Below are positions 45,551 to 57,579 of a stretch of DNA of 64,000 nt, one piece after another. The stretch comes from Ciona savignyi (Eukaryota; Chordata; Ascidiacea; Phlebobranchia; Cionidae). Below the pieces are notes generated by a model, which had not been told where the DNA came from, did not search any database, and saw only the letters and a program-made list of their open reading frames with translations. Positions within the stretch are counted from its first letter, which is position 1; each line of letters opens with the position of its first letter. A program made the position numbers and the translations under genes. Location: assembly GCA_000149265.1 (NCBI GenBank), contig CH000202.1, positions 112,514-176,513 on the forward strand, given 5' to 3'.

Positions 45551-47147
45551 CATATTCCTTGAAAGAATGTGAATTTACAAATTGTACACAGAAGTAAATT
45601 TATTAATTAATTTATAATTTCATTATTGAAACCACATTTCTACCAATTTTTACGTTTGAATAAAATCATATAAAAATATTAAATTTCAATACATTAAATA
45701 ATTAGTCATGGGTACGAGCTATAAACTATATTTTGACCAATACGAAGTTAAGTTTTGTTTTTCCGAAGCGAAAGTCAAAAGTTTAGTTTTAGCATCGGAT
45801 AGATTAAATTTAAACAGTTATAATTGATCGAATACGTTAATCTTTAATGGATAGAGTAAACTTTAAGAGAGTTTACACAGCCATAAGTGAACAAGGACAA
45901 CTATTTTCCACTGCTTCGCTCATTTCAGCAAAGTTCAAGATTTATTACCTTTCGCAATGGCGGAGCAGCCAGTACGTCCTGATGATCTTGCTCTAGTGGT
46001 TCCAGTATCTGAAATCGAAAAAGCAAAAGATGCATCAGCAAAAATGATGGAATCCAATATATTCCCACGAAAGCTGATGGAACATTTAAACAGGTAAAGT
46101 AATATTCACTATGTTTACAAAGCATCGGAAAGAACAAGTGTCTGTATGGCAATTTATCGTAGCCTATCTCGCAAAAGTATGTTTATAATCTGATTTGGTT
46201 AGTAACTATCAAGGAAATCAATTGATATAGCAATAGCTACCACAATTGTTATACTTTATAGACCTGGATTATTGATTTCTAGTAAATAAACACACTAAAA
46301 TTCGCTGTATGACCAAATAGTATATCAGGTTAGTGTGTCGTCATTTAGCCAAAAGATTGCAAAATCGAAACTGATCGTTAGCGAGTCGGTTGTGTCGTTG
46401 GCAAATGCACTTAAAGGACTAGTGGGTTGTTAAACTACCATAGTAGCAAAGTATATAATGTTCAGCACACTGTATAGTTTCAGCAACGTGAGTTAAAAGG
46501 TAACCTCGATAATTCCATCAAAGGGGATTTCCCACTTGTTAGGTGAAATAACACAATCCTATTTATCAACCTACAAAGCAAAACTTAACAAATTAGGCTG
46601 GCAAAGTTTTTAGCCTGACATCCTCTATATATATTTTGTTGAACAGAAATCGATGCATTGAAAAAATAAACACCTATCCGGTTGAACGGCGATTAGATTT
46701 ATTTGGAATTCTGTACCAACACGATTATTTTTTTACTTGGCTAAGTTTTGACCCCATGATGGGCATGTCAAAAAGATCAGTATATTAATCGCGATAACCA
46801 TTCGGCCACACGATCGTTTGACTAACCGATTCTAACTCATAGACAACGCACAAATAAGGAGTACTGTGACTTCACAATACACGTCGGTGACAAAGAGTTT
46901 CCAGTTCATCAGAATATACTTGCAGCCAGAAGCGAATACTTCAATGTCATGTTTACTTCATAGGTGGGTGGAGTGTTCACTACAAGTTAACTTGATAGGA
47001 GAATTAAAGGACAGATATTTGTTAACTTGACAAAGATTCTGGAGCTACTAAGAACAGTCCAACTAAATACCTTAGATGATTATAATTATCTAAGTTAGGG
47101 TTTTGTGATTAGCTGTAAAGTTATTGAATCGTAACGATCCACTAGTC

Positions 47148-47543
47148 CAGTGATTCTCAAACTTTTTAGAGTTGGGACCCACTATTAATTACCACAATTT
47201 ATGGCGACCCATCTAACTTTATATATAGTTGTTGTTGGTTTCTAGGTTACGCTATCGTTGCAAAGGAACACACCTCTGGAATTATGTATCCCAGGCAAAT
47301 ATTTTACGCTCACGCGGACAAGGTGAAATAAACGAAAAATTTGCTTATACTTTGTGTGACGTCACAATTGTGTGATGTCACACAAGATTGTGTGATGTCA
47401 CAATTATGATAATTTCCCCTTGGTTTTTGTATAGGAAATAGCCAGTATAGTTAATCAGCGCTTTCTATAACTTTTCACGACCCACCAAGAGATTCCTTTC
47501 GCGACCCACCGGTGGGTCGCGAGCCATAGTTTGAGAAACGCTG
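47148..47543. mobile_element. hAT-type MITE
   Basis: 396 bp with terminal inverted repeats CAGTGATTCTCAAACTTT / ATAGTTTGAGAAACGCTG and 8-bp target duplications CACTAGTC / CATTAGTC (one mismatch). Inner ends carry GGGACCCAC / GTGGGTCGCGA, as in hAT elements. No transposase. Paralogs K1 and K2 show the unoccupied site. The middle holds three TGTGAYGTCACA repeats. Confidence 0.85.
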
Positions 47544-48312
47544 CATTAGTCGATAAGTTGTGTCTTTGGGCAATGTTCTCATTGAATATTGTCTGAACCC
47601 AGTAGGATTAATGGTCTTTAATAAACCTATTGAAAATTCATATACTACACAATACAAAACTATGGTAATCAACAGTGGACATGGGGTTTTCTGCATAATG
47701 CCAATGTAAGAATGTTTCCTTACATATTCACAACAGAATTGTTGCTTTTTGAAAATGCCCATTGCGTTTCCCATTTATGAGGATAAAATGTGTAAAAGTA
47801 GACAACAACTGAACTATGGAGGTTAATCAGTTTTGAAATAATTTCACTACAATAACTTTTGGGTAACTTAACAGTTTGTACCTAATTGTTAAAATTTTAT
47901 GTTCAATATACTGGGTATAGTTCGATCAGTTTTTGCTCTTGTAATAAATAGAAGCAAACATATCAAATTACTACACAGAAAAAGACGGCAAAACGAACAG
48001 TAGTTAAAACACATCATTAAAATGCAAAAAATATATTAAAATACTGGATGCGGGCGCATTAAATATTAATTTGTCAAAATGAAACCCTAAATAGATGAAA
48101 GAAGCAGTTGAAAAGCAAGTTGCGATGAAAGATATTTCTGAAGATTGCATGAAGTGGATTTTAGACTTTCTCTATTCTGGAAAGATTAACTTTTCACTTA
48201 AAAATATTAAAGAAATTATTCAATCAGCTGCACTAATGCAAATACAAGGTGATTTGATAAGTTTATTACTTACAGAGTGTGGGATAGGGTATTAATGTTT
48301 ATCTCAATGAAT

Positions 48313-48567
48313 TGGAAACCAGGGGATTAACACACGGACAATCGTCAGATCAGCTCGCGCTTACCATCGGGTTATAGGAGCTATTTTATTACAGTGAGTT
48401 GTGTATGATTGACACTTCTACAATATGGTAAAATTAATCCGCTGGGTTCAGTCAATGTTAGTTAAATGCTTTGCCCAAAAACACAACAGACTAGCCAGCA
48501 ACCAGTTTCCAACCTGCAACCCTTCGATTGGAAGGCCATGAACTTAACCACCAGAATGATCTGTTGG
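48313..48567 (-). repeat. tRNA-derived SINE (S2)
   Basis: Diverged minus-strand copy in the intron between the BTB and BACK exons of K3. K4 has one in the corresponding intron (59147-59405). Confidence 0.75.
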
Positions 48568-51500
48568 ATAAATTGGGATCGAAACCAGCCACTGGAAATT
48601 AAAGATGTTAGCGATTTCAAGAATATTGGCTTAGTGAAGTTTTTGTTATAGTCAACATTATGGTTTGTGTGTTGGAGCACACAAGTTCTAAAGAGCCGCT
48701 ATGATCGCATGATTTTACTTCTAGAATTGCTGGATTTAGCTACTGAGTATGTGATGCAAGTTTTGAGTCCACAAAACTGTTTTCCCTTCTTTCAAATCGG
48801 GAAGTTACATCTTATGGATGACTTGGCAAATGCTGCAAAGAAATATTTACTGAGTCACTTCGGTGAAGCTGCCCAGCAAGACTGGTTTGTGGATTTGGAT
48901 TTCCAAGATTTGGAAATGTTTCTTTCTTCACAAGAGGTGGTTGTAATAAACGAGGAAACAGTTTTTGAAGCTTTGATGCGTTGGCTGAAACATGATCTTG
49001 ATTCACGGAAGAAATGTTTCCCAACTCTGTTTCAACATATACGTTTGTCTGCGCTGACACTCAAATACATTGAAGATGTTATCAGGAAAGAGATAGGAAG
49101 GCTTTTTAATACAATCCTTTTTCTGCGGCTTTAAAAGTGGCCGTTATTGAAGATGAATTTTGGATTACACCGCATGTGCACAATAGGTTTATTCAGTAAG
49201 AATACTTTGTTTAAATAGCTGCCGTAAAGCTTGTGCTATTGAACCAAAGACTTCCAATCTTACAAAGCTCAATTTTTATTTTTTGAAGCAAGTTGACAGC
49301 GAAGATATACATTTGATAATGATAATAAGCTGTGTATGATGTTGATGTTTAGGTATTTATCTTTAGTTTGAGGTACTTTCCTAGTGCTATTTTATTTGTT
49401 AAACCATGTATTATATTTTCTGTTTAAACTATTTCCTATCCCTTTTAAATTTTGTTTATTTCGACTCCAATCTTTCTGCTTATTAACCACACTTTACAGA
49501 ACTTTCTTTATGAATTTCGAATCTGTAATGAGAGGATATTTCAACATTACTATTTGGTTGGGAGTAAAACTAATATTGAGGCCAATCCACGAAAGGGATT
49601 ACTTCCAGGTAGGAAAATTGATAAATGTAACATTTTCTTTATTTAATAATTGATTCTCTTTTTGACAGATTCCAACATGGGGTTTATTGCACATGGGGTA
49701 TATAATCACATTGATATCCATCCATCAGAAAACAAATTTCAACTCCGCAAGGTATAAATATTTGATGCAAAACATTTTACATAATTATAATTTTTTCCAG
49801 GTTCCTTTTTGCTAGTATTAATTTAAAATGTTAAAAAATCTGCGGCAATTTATGTTTTTTTTAATATAGGGTTTAATGCACATATCTGTTTTTATTTGAA
49901 ATTGTCATAGCATGTGTAGTTACTGACTGTTTTAACAATATTTTAATAAAGGTGGGAAAACTGAAACAAATTTTTTTTTCAGGTCGAGAGTAATTTTGCT
50001 TCTTCTATTCTATCTTCCGTTGTTCACGGTAACAATGGTTACGTCTGCGATGACTCTAACCTCTATTGTTACAATGGAAAAACATGGGAAACAATCACCC
50101 GACAGATAATTTTGAATGCCAGTATATGTTGTATATTGGTTGGTAGATTTAAATATAAATAAAGTTATAAATTTATTAAATTACATTTATTTATTATTAG
50201 CTAGTTGGTTATGTCCGTGGTTATAGCGCAGTGGATTAGTTGATTCTACTAAAACTAAACGAAAGCCTTAAACATATACAATAGCTTCAGTGGTGGTGCA
50301 AGTAATCGAACCAAAACAGATTACCTCAATAATACCTCGCCCACCATCGAGTTATGTAATCTTGCAGTGTAATGATTAGATGTAGTCGGTTTGTTCACTT
50401 TTAGTACAACCCATTATTTCACTGGATTCAGGCAATGTCCACTAAGTGTCTTATTTATTTCCGGCTTACCGCTGCAAGGCCATGTATGCTCTTCGTGATA
50501 TCTTTTGTATAAGGGGTCGAGTTGTCCAATAGGCACAGAGCTATTTATGACCGTATTCACCCAAGATATATTTTCAACATTATAGATTTATCTGTTAAAG
50601 TGTAAACATTTTTTCAGATTTAAATGTTCCGTCAATTTATCTTTTTGGGATTGTTAGGGATCTTACAACTCAGCACCCAACTGATACATCCGGTTTTAAC
50701 GTTCCAACCCCGGGTATATTTGGGTCAGTTTTTGCAACTCAGCCTACTTTTTCATCACAAATGAAAAACAAACCACGAAAAGAAACAAATTACAACATTT
50801 ATAAGTTTAACATCGAGTCTAAACGATTTAACCAAGTGGTAACATGTTCCACGCCGTGGCGAACTGGTGCATCTGTTGTGGCTGTTGAAGGTAGGGAATT
50901 CACTTTTAGTATCGCACCTAGCTAACCCTTGCGGCGCATCATTTGAGAAACTCTGTTGTAGATCAATGCAATTTAGTTGACCAATGTTTTACAGACAAGA
51001 TGTGCATCATGGGAGGGTATATTTGTCGCAATGGATCGTCCGACATAAAAACAGGTATTTTTACTAAGAGATTTCTTTAATTTATTTTCTCGTTTTTTTG
51101 GCACAACAAGAAAACACAGGGCGTTTTTATACGACTTATCGTCAGATTACCTTGTTCCCTATGTAGTTTACTGGAGGTATTGCCTTGTATAAAATGATTG
51201 AGACGTTCCTCACAAGAAAACAATGGACCAGCTAGCAACCGGTTTCCAACCTGCAAACTTTTGGCTGTGAGGCAGCACAATTAACCCACCAAGTTATTTA
51301 TAACGACAACTTACAAAAAATAATTTTCTAGTTATTTTAACCAGTTTATTTTACAGCTTCCGATCTTGTTGACATACTTAACCTAAATGAAGATGGTTAT
51401 CACTGGGAGATTGGACAAAACTTAAACATTCCTAGAGCTGACTTTGCAGCTGCACAGCTTCGTTCCCGCATTTATTCCTTCGGTAAAATTACTTCACACA

Positions 51501-52290
51501 TGTTTTTAGTTTTCCAACTAAGTTGATCAACCTTTCCAAGGTGGCATTGGCAAAAACATAGAACGACTCACAAGCGGAGAGTTTATGGATCTCTCTGATG
51601 GGGTTTGGAACAAACTTACAAACGATGTTCCCTTTCCACTTGGTTCTGCATCAGCATTTTGCGTGGGTGATCACATTGCAGTATATGAAAAGTAGGTTAA
51701 ACGTTGAGGATGCTCCACGCTATTTTGGAAGACAAATAATTTTAAGCCACTTTATACGACACATTGCTCTATGCCATTAAAAAAAACACATTGCTTTAGG
51801 TAAGTTCATAAGACACATTGCATAAAGCTAATTTATAAGACCCAATAGCTTAATTAAGTGAGTGTTTATACTAAAAATGGTATTTTGTGTTTTTTTGAAT
51901 TATGCATTAGGTCTTTAAGGCCAGATGTTTAAATACTGATATGGTACGACCAGTTTTGCAAACTTTCGACTTTTTAATTCAAATATTGATATAATGCATA
52001 GATGAATAGAAAACTTGAGCATAAACACCTTTACTAAGTTATTGTATAAGAAATTAATCCAACAGTGTATGAGTAAATAGTTAACAAGATTGGTTCAACT
52101 GAGATTTATTTCAATATGGATTTTTATATAAAAAGAACAGAGTTACAGGGTCATCATGTGTTTAAAAACTTGTCCAACTACACAATAAATAATTATTAAA
52201 AACAGTGAAGAAACCTTGGAGGGCATCTTTCTATTCAACTCCTTTAATGAAGAATGGGAGGTGCTGGAAAATGATAATCAAGAAACTTGA

Positions 52291-53060
52291 ACATTTCCTG
52301 ACTTTACAAGCACCAGGTTTAGAAAAAGGTGGATTTCTATGTCTCTACATTGACATTCATTCCTTTATGTGTGTTTCTGATTAATTCCTATTTTATATTG
52401 GCATAAGAAATTGTGTGATAAAACTAAGCATTTTCACATGTTACAATCCAGGTGTGAACACCACCTGTTGATAATGTTTAACATAGTTGTTTTCATGTTA
52501 AAAATCAAGTATTATTTTATAGGAATCATTATTAACACTATTAGCTGTAATACGCATAGTTTATTATTTTTTCTTCCATTTGGCATATTTTATATACAAA
52601 AACACAAGTCATCATTATTAAGTGATATATAATTAAAGTATGATTCTCTGTAGCATCTTTGCAATACTACCAGCTGTGTTCAATTCTTTCTTTGCAACGG
52701 GTAGATACGTACGATTGCTATGCACAGTGACAGTGTTCTAATGTAGTTTCTATTATTGTTTTCATTTTCGTAGTTCCACTAACCTGTAAGTGTGCGCGAG
52801 GCAATCTGACAATTGCCCGCGTGATCAAACCCCTTGTTTGTTCGATTTATGAGGATAAATCTGACTATCCTATCCTGTGATAAATCTGAATATCCTATTA
52901 ATTTTACCGTTTAACAAATTACTGTGATACCCTTTTAGCTTGCTGTAAATACCAGGTTTTTTACCACATTCTTAATTTCCTTCAACTGTTTTTGCTTTAG
53001 TTTTAGCTTGTGCCTTCCTTCACCAATAATACGTAGTGTAAGATTATTCTGCATTGGTGA
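52291..53060. repeat. Downstream flank of K3
   Basis: 52555-52735 matches 16300-16470 downstream of K1, and 52745-53060 matches 28141-28390. The flanks are thus mosaic copies of the other kelch units. Confidence 0.65.
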
Positions 53061-54399
53061 CCTGCACTTACGCCCAGAATCGCAACACTAATAGATGCGT
53101 TGGAATTTTCCAACGCTAATGTCTAAACGTCTTTTAAAGTTTAAAAGCACACATTTTCTTCTCTCTCTTTAATATGCGGTTTTCTATAAATAAAAATAAA
53201 TACACTTAAAAATGGCGTCAGGAAATTAATGCTTATTAAGGGCGACAAAAAATCTTAACAACTGAAATACGATGAAACGAGGCAGTAAATAAATAAGGCC
53301 AGTTTGTGATGTCACAACAACCTTGCAATGGTTGGGATTTCCGGTCTATCTTCAGGGGCACACAATGAATGTCGCTCAATCAACATCAAACGAAGTGAGC
53401 ATACGATATAGATGTTACACGTAGTAAACTTCTTTTAATCAAAACACTTGTTTTTGTCTCTTGTGGATTTGGTACCCTGATAGAGTTTAGTTACAGGTTC
53501 TTTTTGAGTTAAACGCCCGACTTTAAAGACCAACAGAGAACGCTAGATAAAGTTAAGGTAAAACACTCTGTTACATCATAATTCCTTTAAACCTCGTAGT
53601 ACGCACAGTACGAAATAACAATGTTATGTATTAGCAGTGTGCAAAGTACGATTGTAGATGGAGTTAAATATGGTAGACCTGCAATATACATAGAACCTTA
53701 ATTATATTAAAACTACATGAACTGCAAGATAAAATATTCAAAACCCGATTGGAGAATTCCCGAAGTAGATATAATTTGAAAATCAAACTTTTTTGAGAAA
53801 AACTTTTTTGAGTGATTTAGCTTGTAAGCAAAGGCTTGAAATATTAATCTTATTAAGTGAGAATTTCAGCAAAACGGTTTAAAGGCAGTGTTTTTCAAAT
53901 TGTATAGGGGTTTAGCTAGGTGCGCCACACTTCCATTTCGTAAATGTACGATGCAACATTTGACGTTTTGACGTGGGAGGAGGTTGACTCTCTGTGGGTG
54001 CACCTTTGGCGTTGTAGATAAAAGCTCGGTGCTGCGGCGTGTGGGTTGTATAAGCTGACTTCGACTACAAGGATCGATTCCACGCTGATTCTAAAGTTAG
54101 TTTGTTTATTGTTAGTTTGTTTATATTTGTAAATGAAAGCACTTTACTCGTGACCGCTTCGTTGCGACCGATTTCACCGTGATAAACTAGAGAATATCCT
54201 ATTCTATGAGTTAGTTCTAGTTAAAATACACTTTCACCCGACTAGACGTAGGATTTGCAAATCAAGCTATTTGTCATAAAATTATATATTACTTTGTTTT
54301 TTTAATTATAAAAACAAAAAAACGACTTGAAATGCAACATACAAAGTTATACAATATAAACTACTAGGAATATCTACAAGACTTAGCACCACCGAAATT
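53061..54399. other. Intergenic, mostly unrecognised
   Basis: A GCGTTGGAA/TTCCAACGC hairpin lies at 53097-53116. A hAT-like left end (CAGTGTTTTTCAAATTG) lies at about 53896 with no partner. A tRNA-like box B (GGATCGATTCC) at about 54073 is followed by a GAATATCCTATTC tail near 54190, suggesting a SINE relic. No exon recognised. Confidence 0.4.
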
Positions 54400-55102
54400 A
54401 ACGAAAGCGAACTAAACAAAATAACACAAACAATGAATATAAATGAGATTTGTGAAGTAATGAATTAATAACATGAACAACGATAGCTCTCCCGGTAGTG
54501 ACGGCATAACAATTAAACTTTATAAAAACTATGGAATTATATAAAATTCGACCTCGAAGAATTATACAATAACATACTATTTAAAAAAGTATTGACCCGA
54601 ACCATGAGAACCGCAATTATAAAACTCATATATAAATACAAAGGCGATAAATCTGATATGAAGAACTGGCGACCAATATCTCTACTAAATACTGACTACA
54701 AAATACTAAGTAAAATAAAAACGAAAAGATGCGAATCAATAATGAATGACGTAATTAGCAATAATCAAAAATGTGAACTAAAAGGGAGAACGCTAGATCA
54801 CGCGCTTTATAACATTACATTAATCATAGTATCCTCAAATAAATTTAACATTAAAACATCAATAACAGCAATAGACGTTGAGAAAACGTTCGATAGAGTT
54901 AATCATGAATTTATAAATGCAATATTCTAAAAACTAAATCTGCCCACCATTTTAATAACATGGTTAGAAATTCTTTACAATAATATAAACAGCCAAATTC
55001 AAATTAAAGGCGCCCTCACTCGGCCGATAAAAATAAAACGAGGCATCCGCCAGGGTTGCTCCTGCTGCATGCTTATTTTCCTACTCGGAATAAGCACCTT
55101 AC

Positions 55103-55225
55103 CGTACGGTCGTGTGGCCAAATGGTTAACGCGACCGATACATATACCGACTACAGTACAAAAACGAGTAACGATCACATTATGGATTCGAAACTTGGCT
55201 CGGTAAAAAAAATAAAGAAAAAAAA
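55103..55225 (+). repeat. tRNA-like SINE (S1) in the LINE, first copy
   Basis: CGTACGGTCGTGTGGCCAAA head, GGATTCGAAACTTGGC box B region, A-rich tail. Bounded by the 14-bp direct repeat AATAAGCACCTTAC at 55089-55102 and 55226-55239, which looks like its target duplication. Confidence 0.85.
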
Positions 55226-55239
55226 AATAAGCACCTTAC

Positions 55240-55352
55240 CGTACGGTCGTGTGGCTGAATGGTAAACGCGACCAACACATTTATCCCGTACTAAACAAAA
55301 ACGGTCTAAGTGACGAATCCAATATGGTTTTAAAACTTAGCTCAGTGAAAAA
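55240..55352 (+). repeat. tRNA-like SINE (S1) in the LINE, second copy
   Basis: Immediately follows the direct repeat after the first copy and has the same head and A-rich end. The first copy seems to have inserted exactly at the 5' edge of this one. LINE coding sequence resumes after it. Confidence 0.8.
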
Positions 55353-56790
55353 AAAAGTAGAAAACTTAACGCGGAAAATAATGAAAAATACACAAATAAA
55401 TGGAATAAAACTCGGTCCAATAGAAATAAAATTACAACAATACGCAGATGATCCAACGTTAATCATAGCAAACAAAGAATCTTAAATAAATAGCAACGAA
55501 CGAACTAAAAGAGTATGAAAGAGTATCCGGACAAAAAATTAACACCAATAAAACGCAAATAATATCAAACGACCACGAACTAATACAATATGCAAAAGAT
55601 AATATCGACGAAAATATAATAACTAATAAAATAGAAAAACTCAGAGTGTATAAATGATAATTGAAATATAATACTGCAAGTAATAAAAACCTTATACTAT
55701 AAACATCGGGATAGAAACTTAACGCTAAACGAGAAGTTATGATCGTCAACGCGCTATATATTCCCCCAATTCTCACTAAAGCAAATAACATAGTTATACT
55801 CAAATTAATATTTAAGCAACTAAATAGCTATATATTTAAGTTTATCTGGTACTCAAGTCACATGGAAAAAATAGCAAATAAACCCTTAATAGCGCCAACG
55901 TGCGACGACGGTTTGTAAGTCCCCGAAATTAATATAAAAATAGAAGCAGTCCGTGCCACCAGATTATTCAAAATCACGCACTTAGAAATAATAAAAGAAC
56001 CATGGGAAGAATGGCTTCGTTGTAATATATAATCAACAATGAAATTACCATATGCAAAATTAAATACAAATTTCCGACCTAACGCGAGCGAACCAGGAAA
56101 CTCGTTACTACAAATTGAAAGAATAATTAGAGTAATAAACCAGCGAGAATACGAATGGGAAACGTCAAAATTACGACCAATATGCGACATCCTAATAAAA
56201 GAAAAAGTAATCTAAAGAATTAAACGTAAACAACGAGCCAATACCATGGCAACAAATCACATTAAAAACAAGGGCAATAAAAGTTTATTTCGATAATTGA
56301 GACAGAGATCTTAGTTTTAAAATTGCTTATAAAGCATTTTTCCTAGGCGACTGGATTAAAAACCATACAAATAAAATTCACAAAAACGGAAATATAACAA
56401 TTACAAATTGCAAATTCTGCAAATTACCCACGGATAATATTAATCATATTATGATAGATAGCGTAATAATAAATAAACTAAAAAGTCTTACTGAATGTTT
56501 ACATAATTAAATATGCAAAAATAAAGTAACACTTAGTAAGGAGATTGTACTCTATATTAATACGACCAATATTATAGCATTAAAACACGTAAACATATTA
56601 AAAAACAAAATAATAAAAATAAAAACCCAACTCGACGCAAAAAAACGAATACATTTGGAAAAACAAAGAATTCACGCAAAAACGATTTGGATAGTTAATA
56701 CTAAAATTAACAAATTTATCACCACGCCAATCGTTTGGGAAAGGAAATCATAGGAGAAAAATTTAACTTACGGAAAGTACCCTAATCAGA

Positions 56791-57119
56791 CTTATGGGAA
56801 CTACCCGAATAAGAAACCCCTCAACTAAATCTTTAATTTTTTCCTTTCTTTTAAATAGTGGAACTTCTTTAAGTAACCTAACCTGTTAAAAATAATTTGT
56901 GTAAAATATTTCTACAAATAAATAGTATAAATACCCACATCCAAATGACTTGGTATGTGTGAAAACATGTATACCTACTTACAAACCAAATTTGTGTACC
57001 CATGTATTATTGTCGCGGTATTAGTATAAAAAAATCGTGTGGGGCGTTTCAATAAAAAAACATAACTAAATTCTATCAGCCTACTAATTTTACAAGAGAT
57101 AAAAAAAATTAAAATAAAT
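56791..57119. other. Spacer between LINE and K4
   Basis: AT-rich; may include LINE 3' sequence. No gene seen. Confidence 0.4.
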
Positions 57120-57240
57120 ATTGAGCAAAACCCTCCGGAAGACAGCGGCAAAGCGTCCAATCTGTCACCGAAACTAGGTTTATGCTCAAGGGGAATCCCC
57201 AACGTAAACAAAACAGAGGAATGTATTTGTTGTGCCATAT
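57120..57240. repeat. Conserved upstream element of K4 with GGGGAATCCCC
   Basis: Palindrome at 57190-57200, 380 bp before the K4 start codon; third copy of the element seen before K2 and K3. Confidence 0.65.
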
Positions 57241-57579
57241 TCCTTGTAAGAAGGTGAATTTAAAAATTGTACCCAGAAGTAAATTATTTATTTAATTTGT
57301 TTAGTGTATAATTATTAACAAACATATTTTTATTTTACTAATTTTTTATGTTTAAACTACAATCATAAACAAATATATTGAATTTTATTACATTAAATAG
57401 TTAGTCTTGGGTACGAGCTATAAATTACATTTTGACCAAAAGAAGGTACAATAAGTTTTGTTTTTCCGGAGCGAAGGCCAGACGTTTAGTTTAAACAGTC
57501 ATAAGTGAACAAGGACAACTATTTTGACGCTGCGTCGCTCAGTTCAGCAAAGTTCAAGATCTATTTATTACCTTTCGCA

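Larger units (their letters stand above)
45957..52290 (+). pseudogene. Kelch-like paralog K3, all exons present but broken
   Basis: Exons: 45957-46093, 46843-46973, 48095-48248 (BTB end, KEAVEKQVAMKDISEDCMKW), 48725-49092 (BACK), 49500-49608, 49669-49751, 49983-50138, 50618-50890, 50995-51054, 51357-51482, 51541-51691, 52206-52290. Every exon type is present. Three lesions disable it: AAG to TAG at the end of exon 2 (46971-46973), a BACK donor changed from GT to AT at 49093, and a 4-base loss in the kelch exon near 50098-50104 that shifts the frame. The kelch exon at 50618 is about 90 nt longer than in K1, with an extra Thr/Pro-rich loop. K3 also gives the full gene plan for the family. The last exon ends with the codons for NQET and TGA. 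Confidence 0.85.
54400..56790 (+). pseudogene. L1-like LINE reverse transcriptase, decayed
   Basis: Scattered plus-strand frames give non-LTR reverse transcriptase motifs in order: SPGSDGITIKLYKNYG (about 54490), LIYKYKGDKSDMKNWRPISL with LNTDYKIL (54625-54710), KGRTLDHAL and AIDVEKTFDRVNHEF (54780-54915), IKRGIRQGCSCC (about 55030-55070), YADDPTLI with the catalytic Asp pair (55441-55465), SGQKINTNKTQI (55530-55560), then a C-terminal region with FIWYSS and LIAPTCDDGL. The upstream AP endonuclease is missing, so the copy is 5' truncated. Many stops and frameshifts. Interrupted by two SINEs. The motif set resembles the L1/Tx1 group; a tree would be needed to place it. Confidence 0.8.

Noticed and set aside
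53097..53116. Histone-mRNA-like stem-loop
   Set aside because: The perfect hairpin GCGTTGGAA/TTCCAACGC does not match the histone stem-loop consensus and no histone gene is adjacent.
53896..54010. Second hAT element
   Set aside because: Only a left-end-like CAGTGTTTTTCAAA is present; no right end or target duplication was found.
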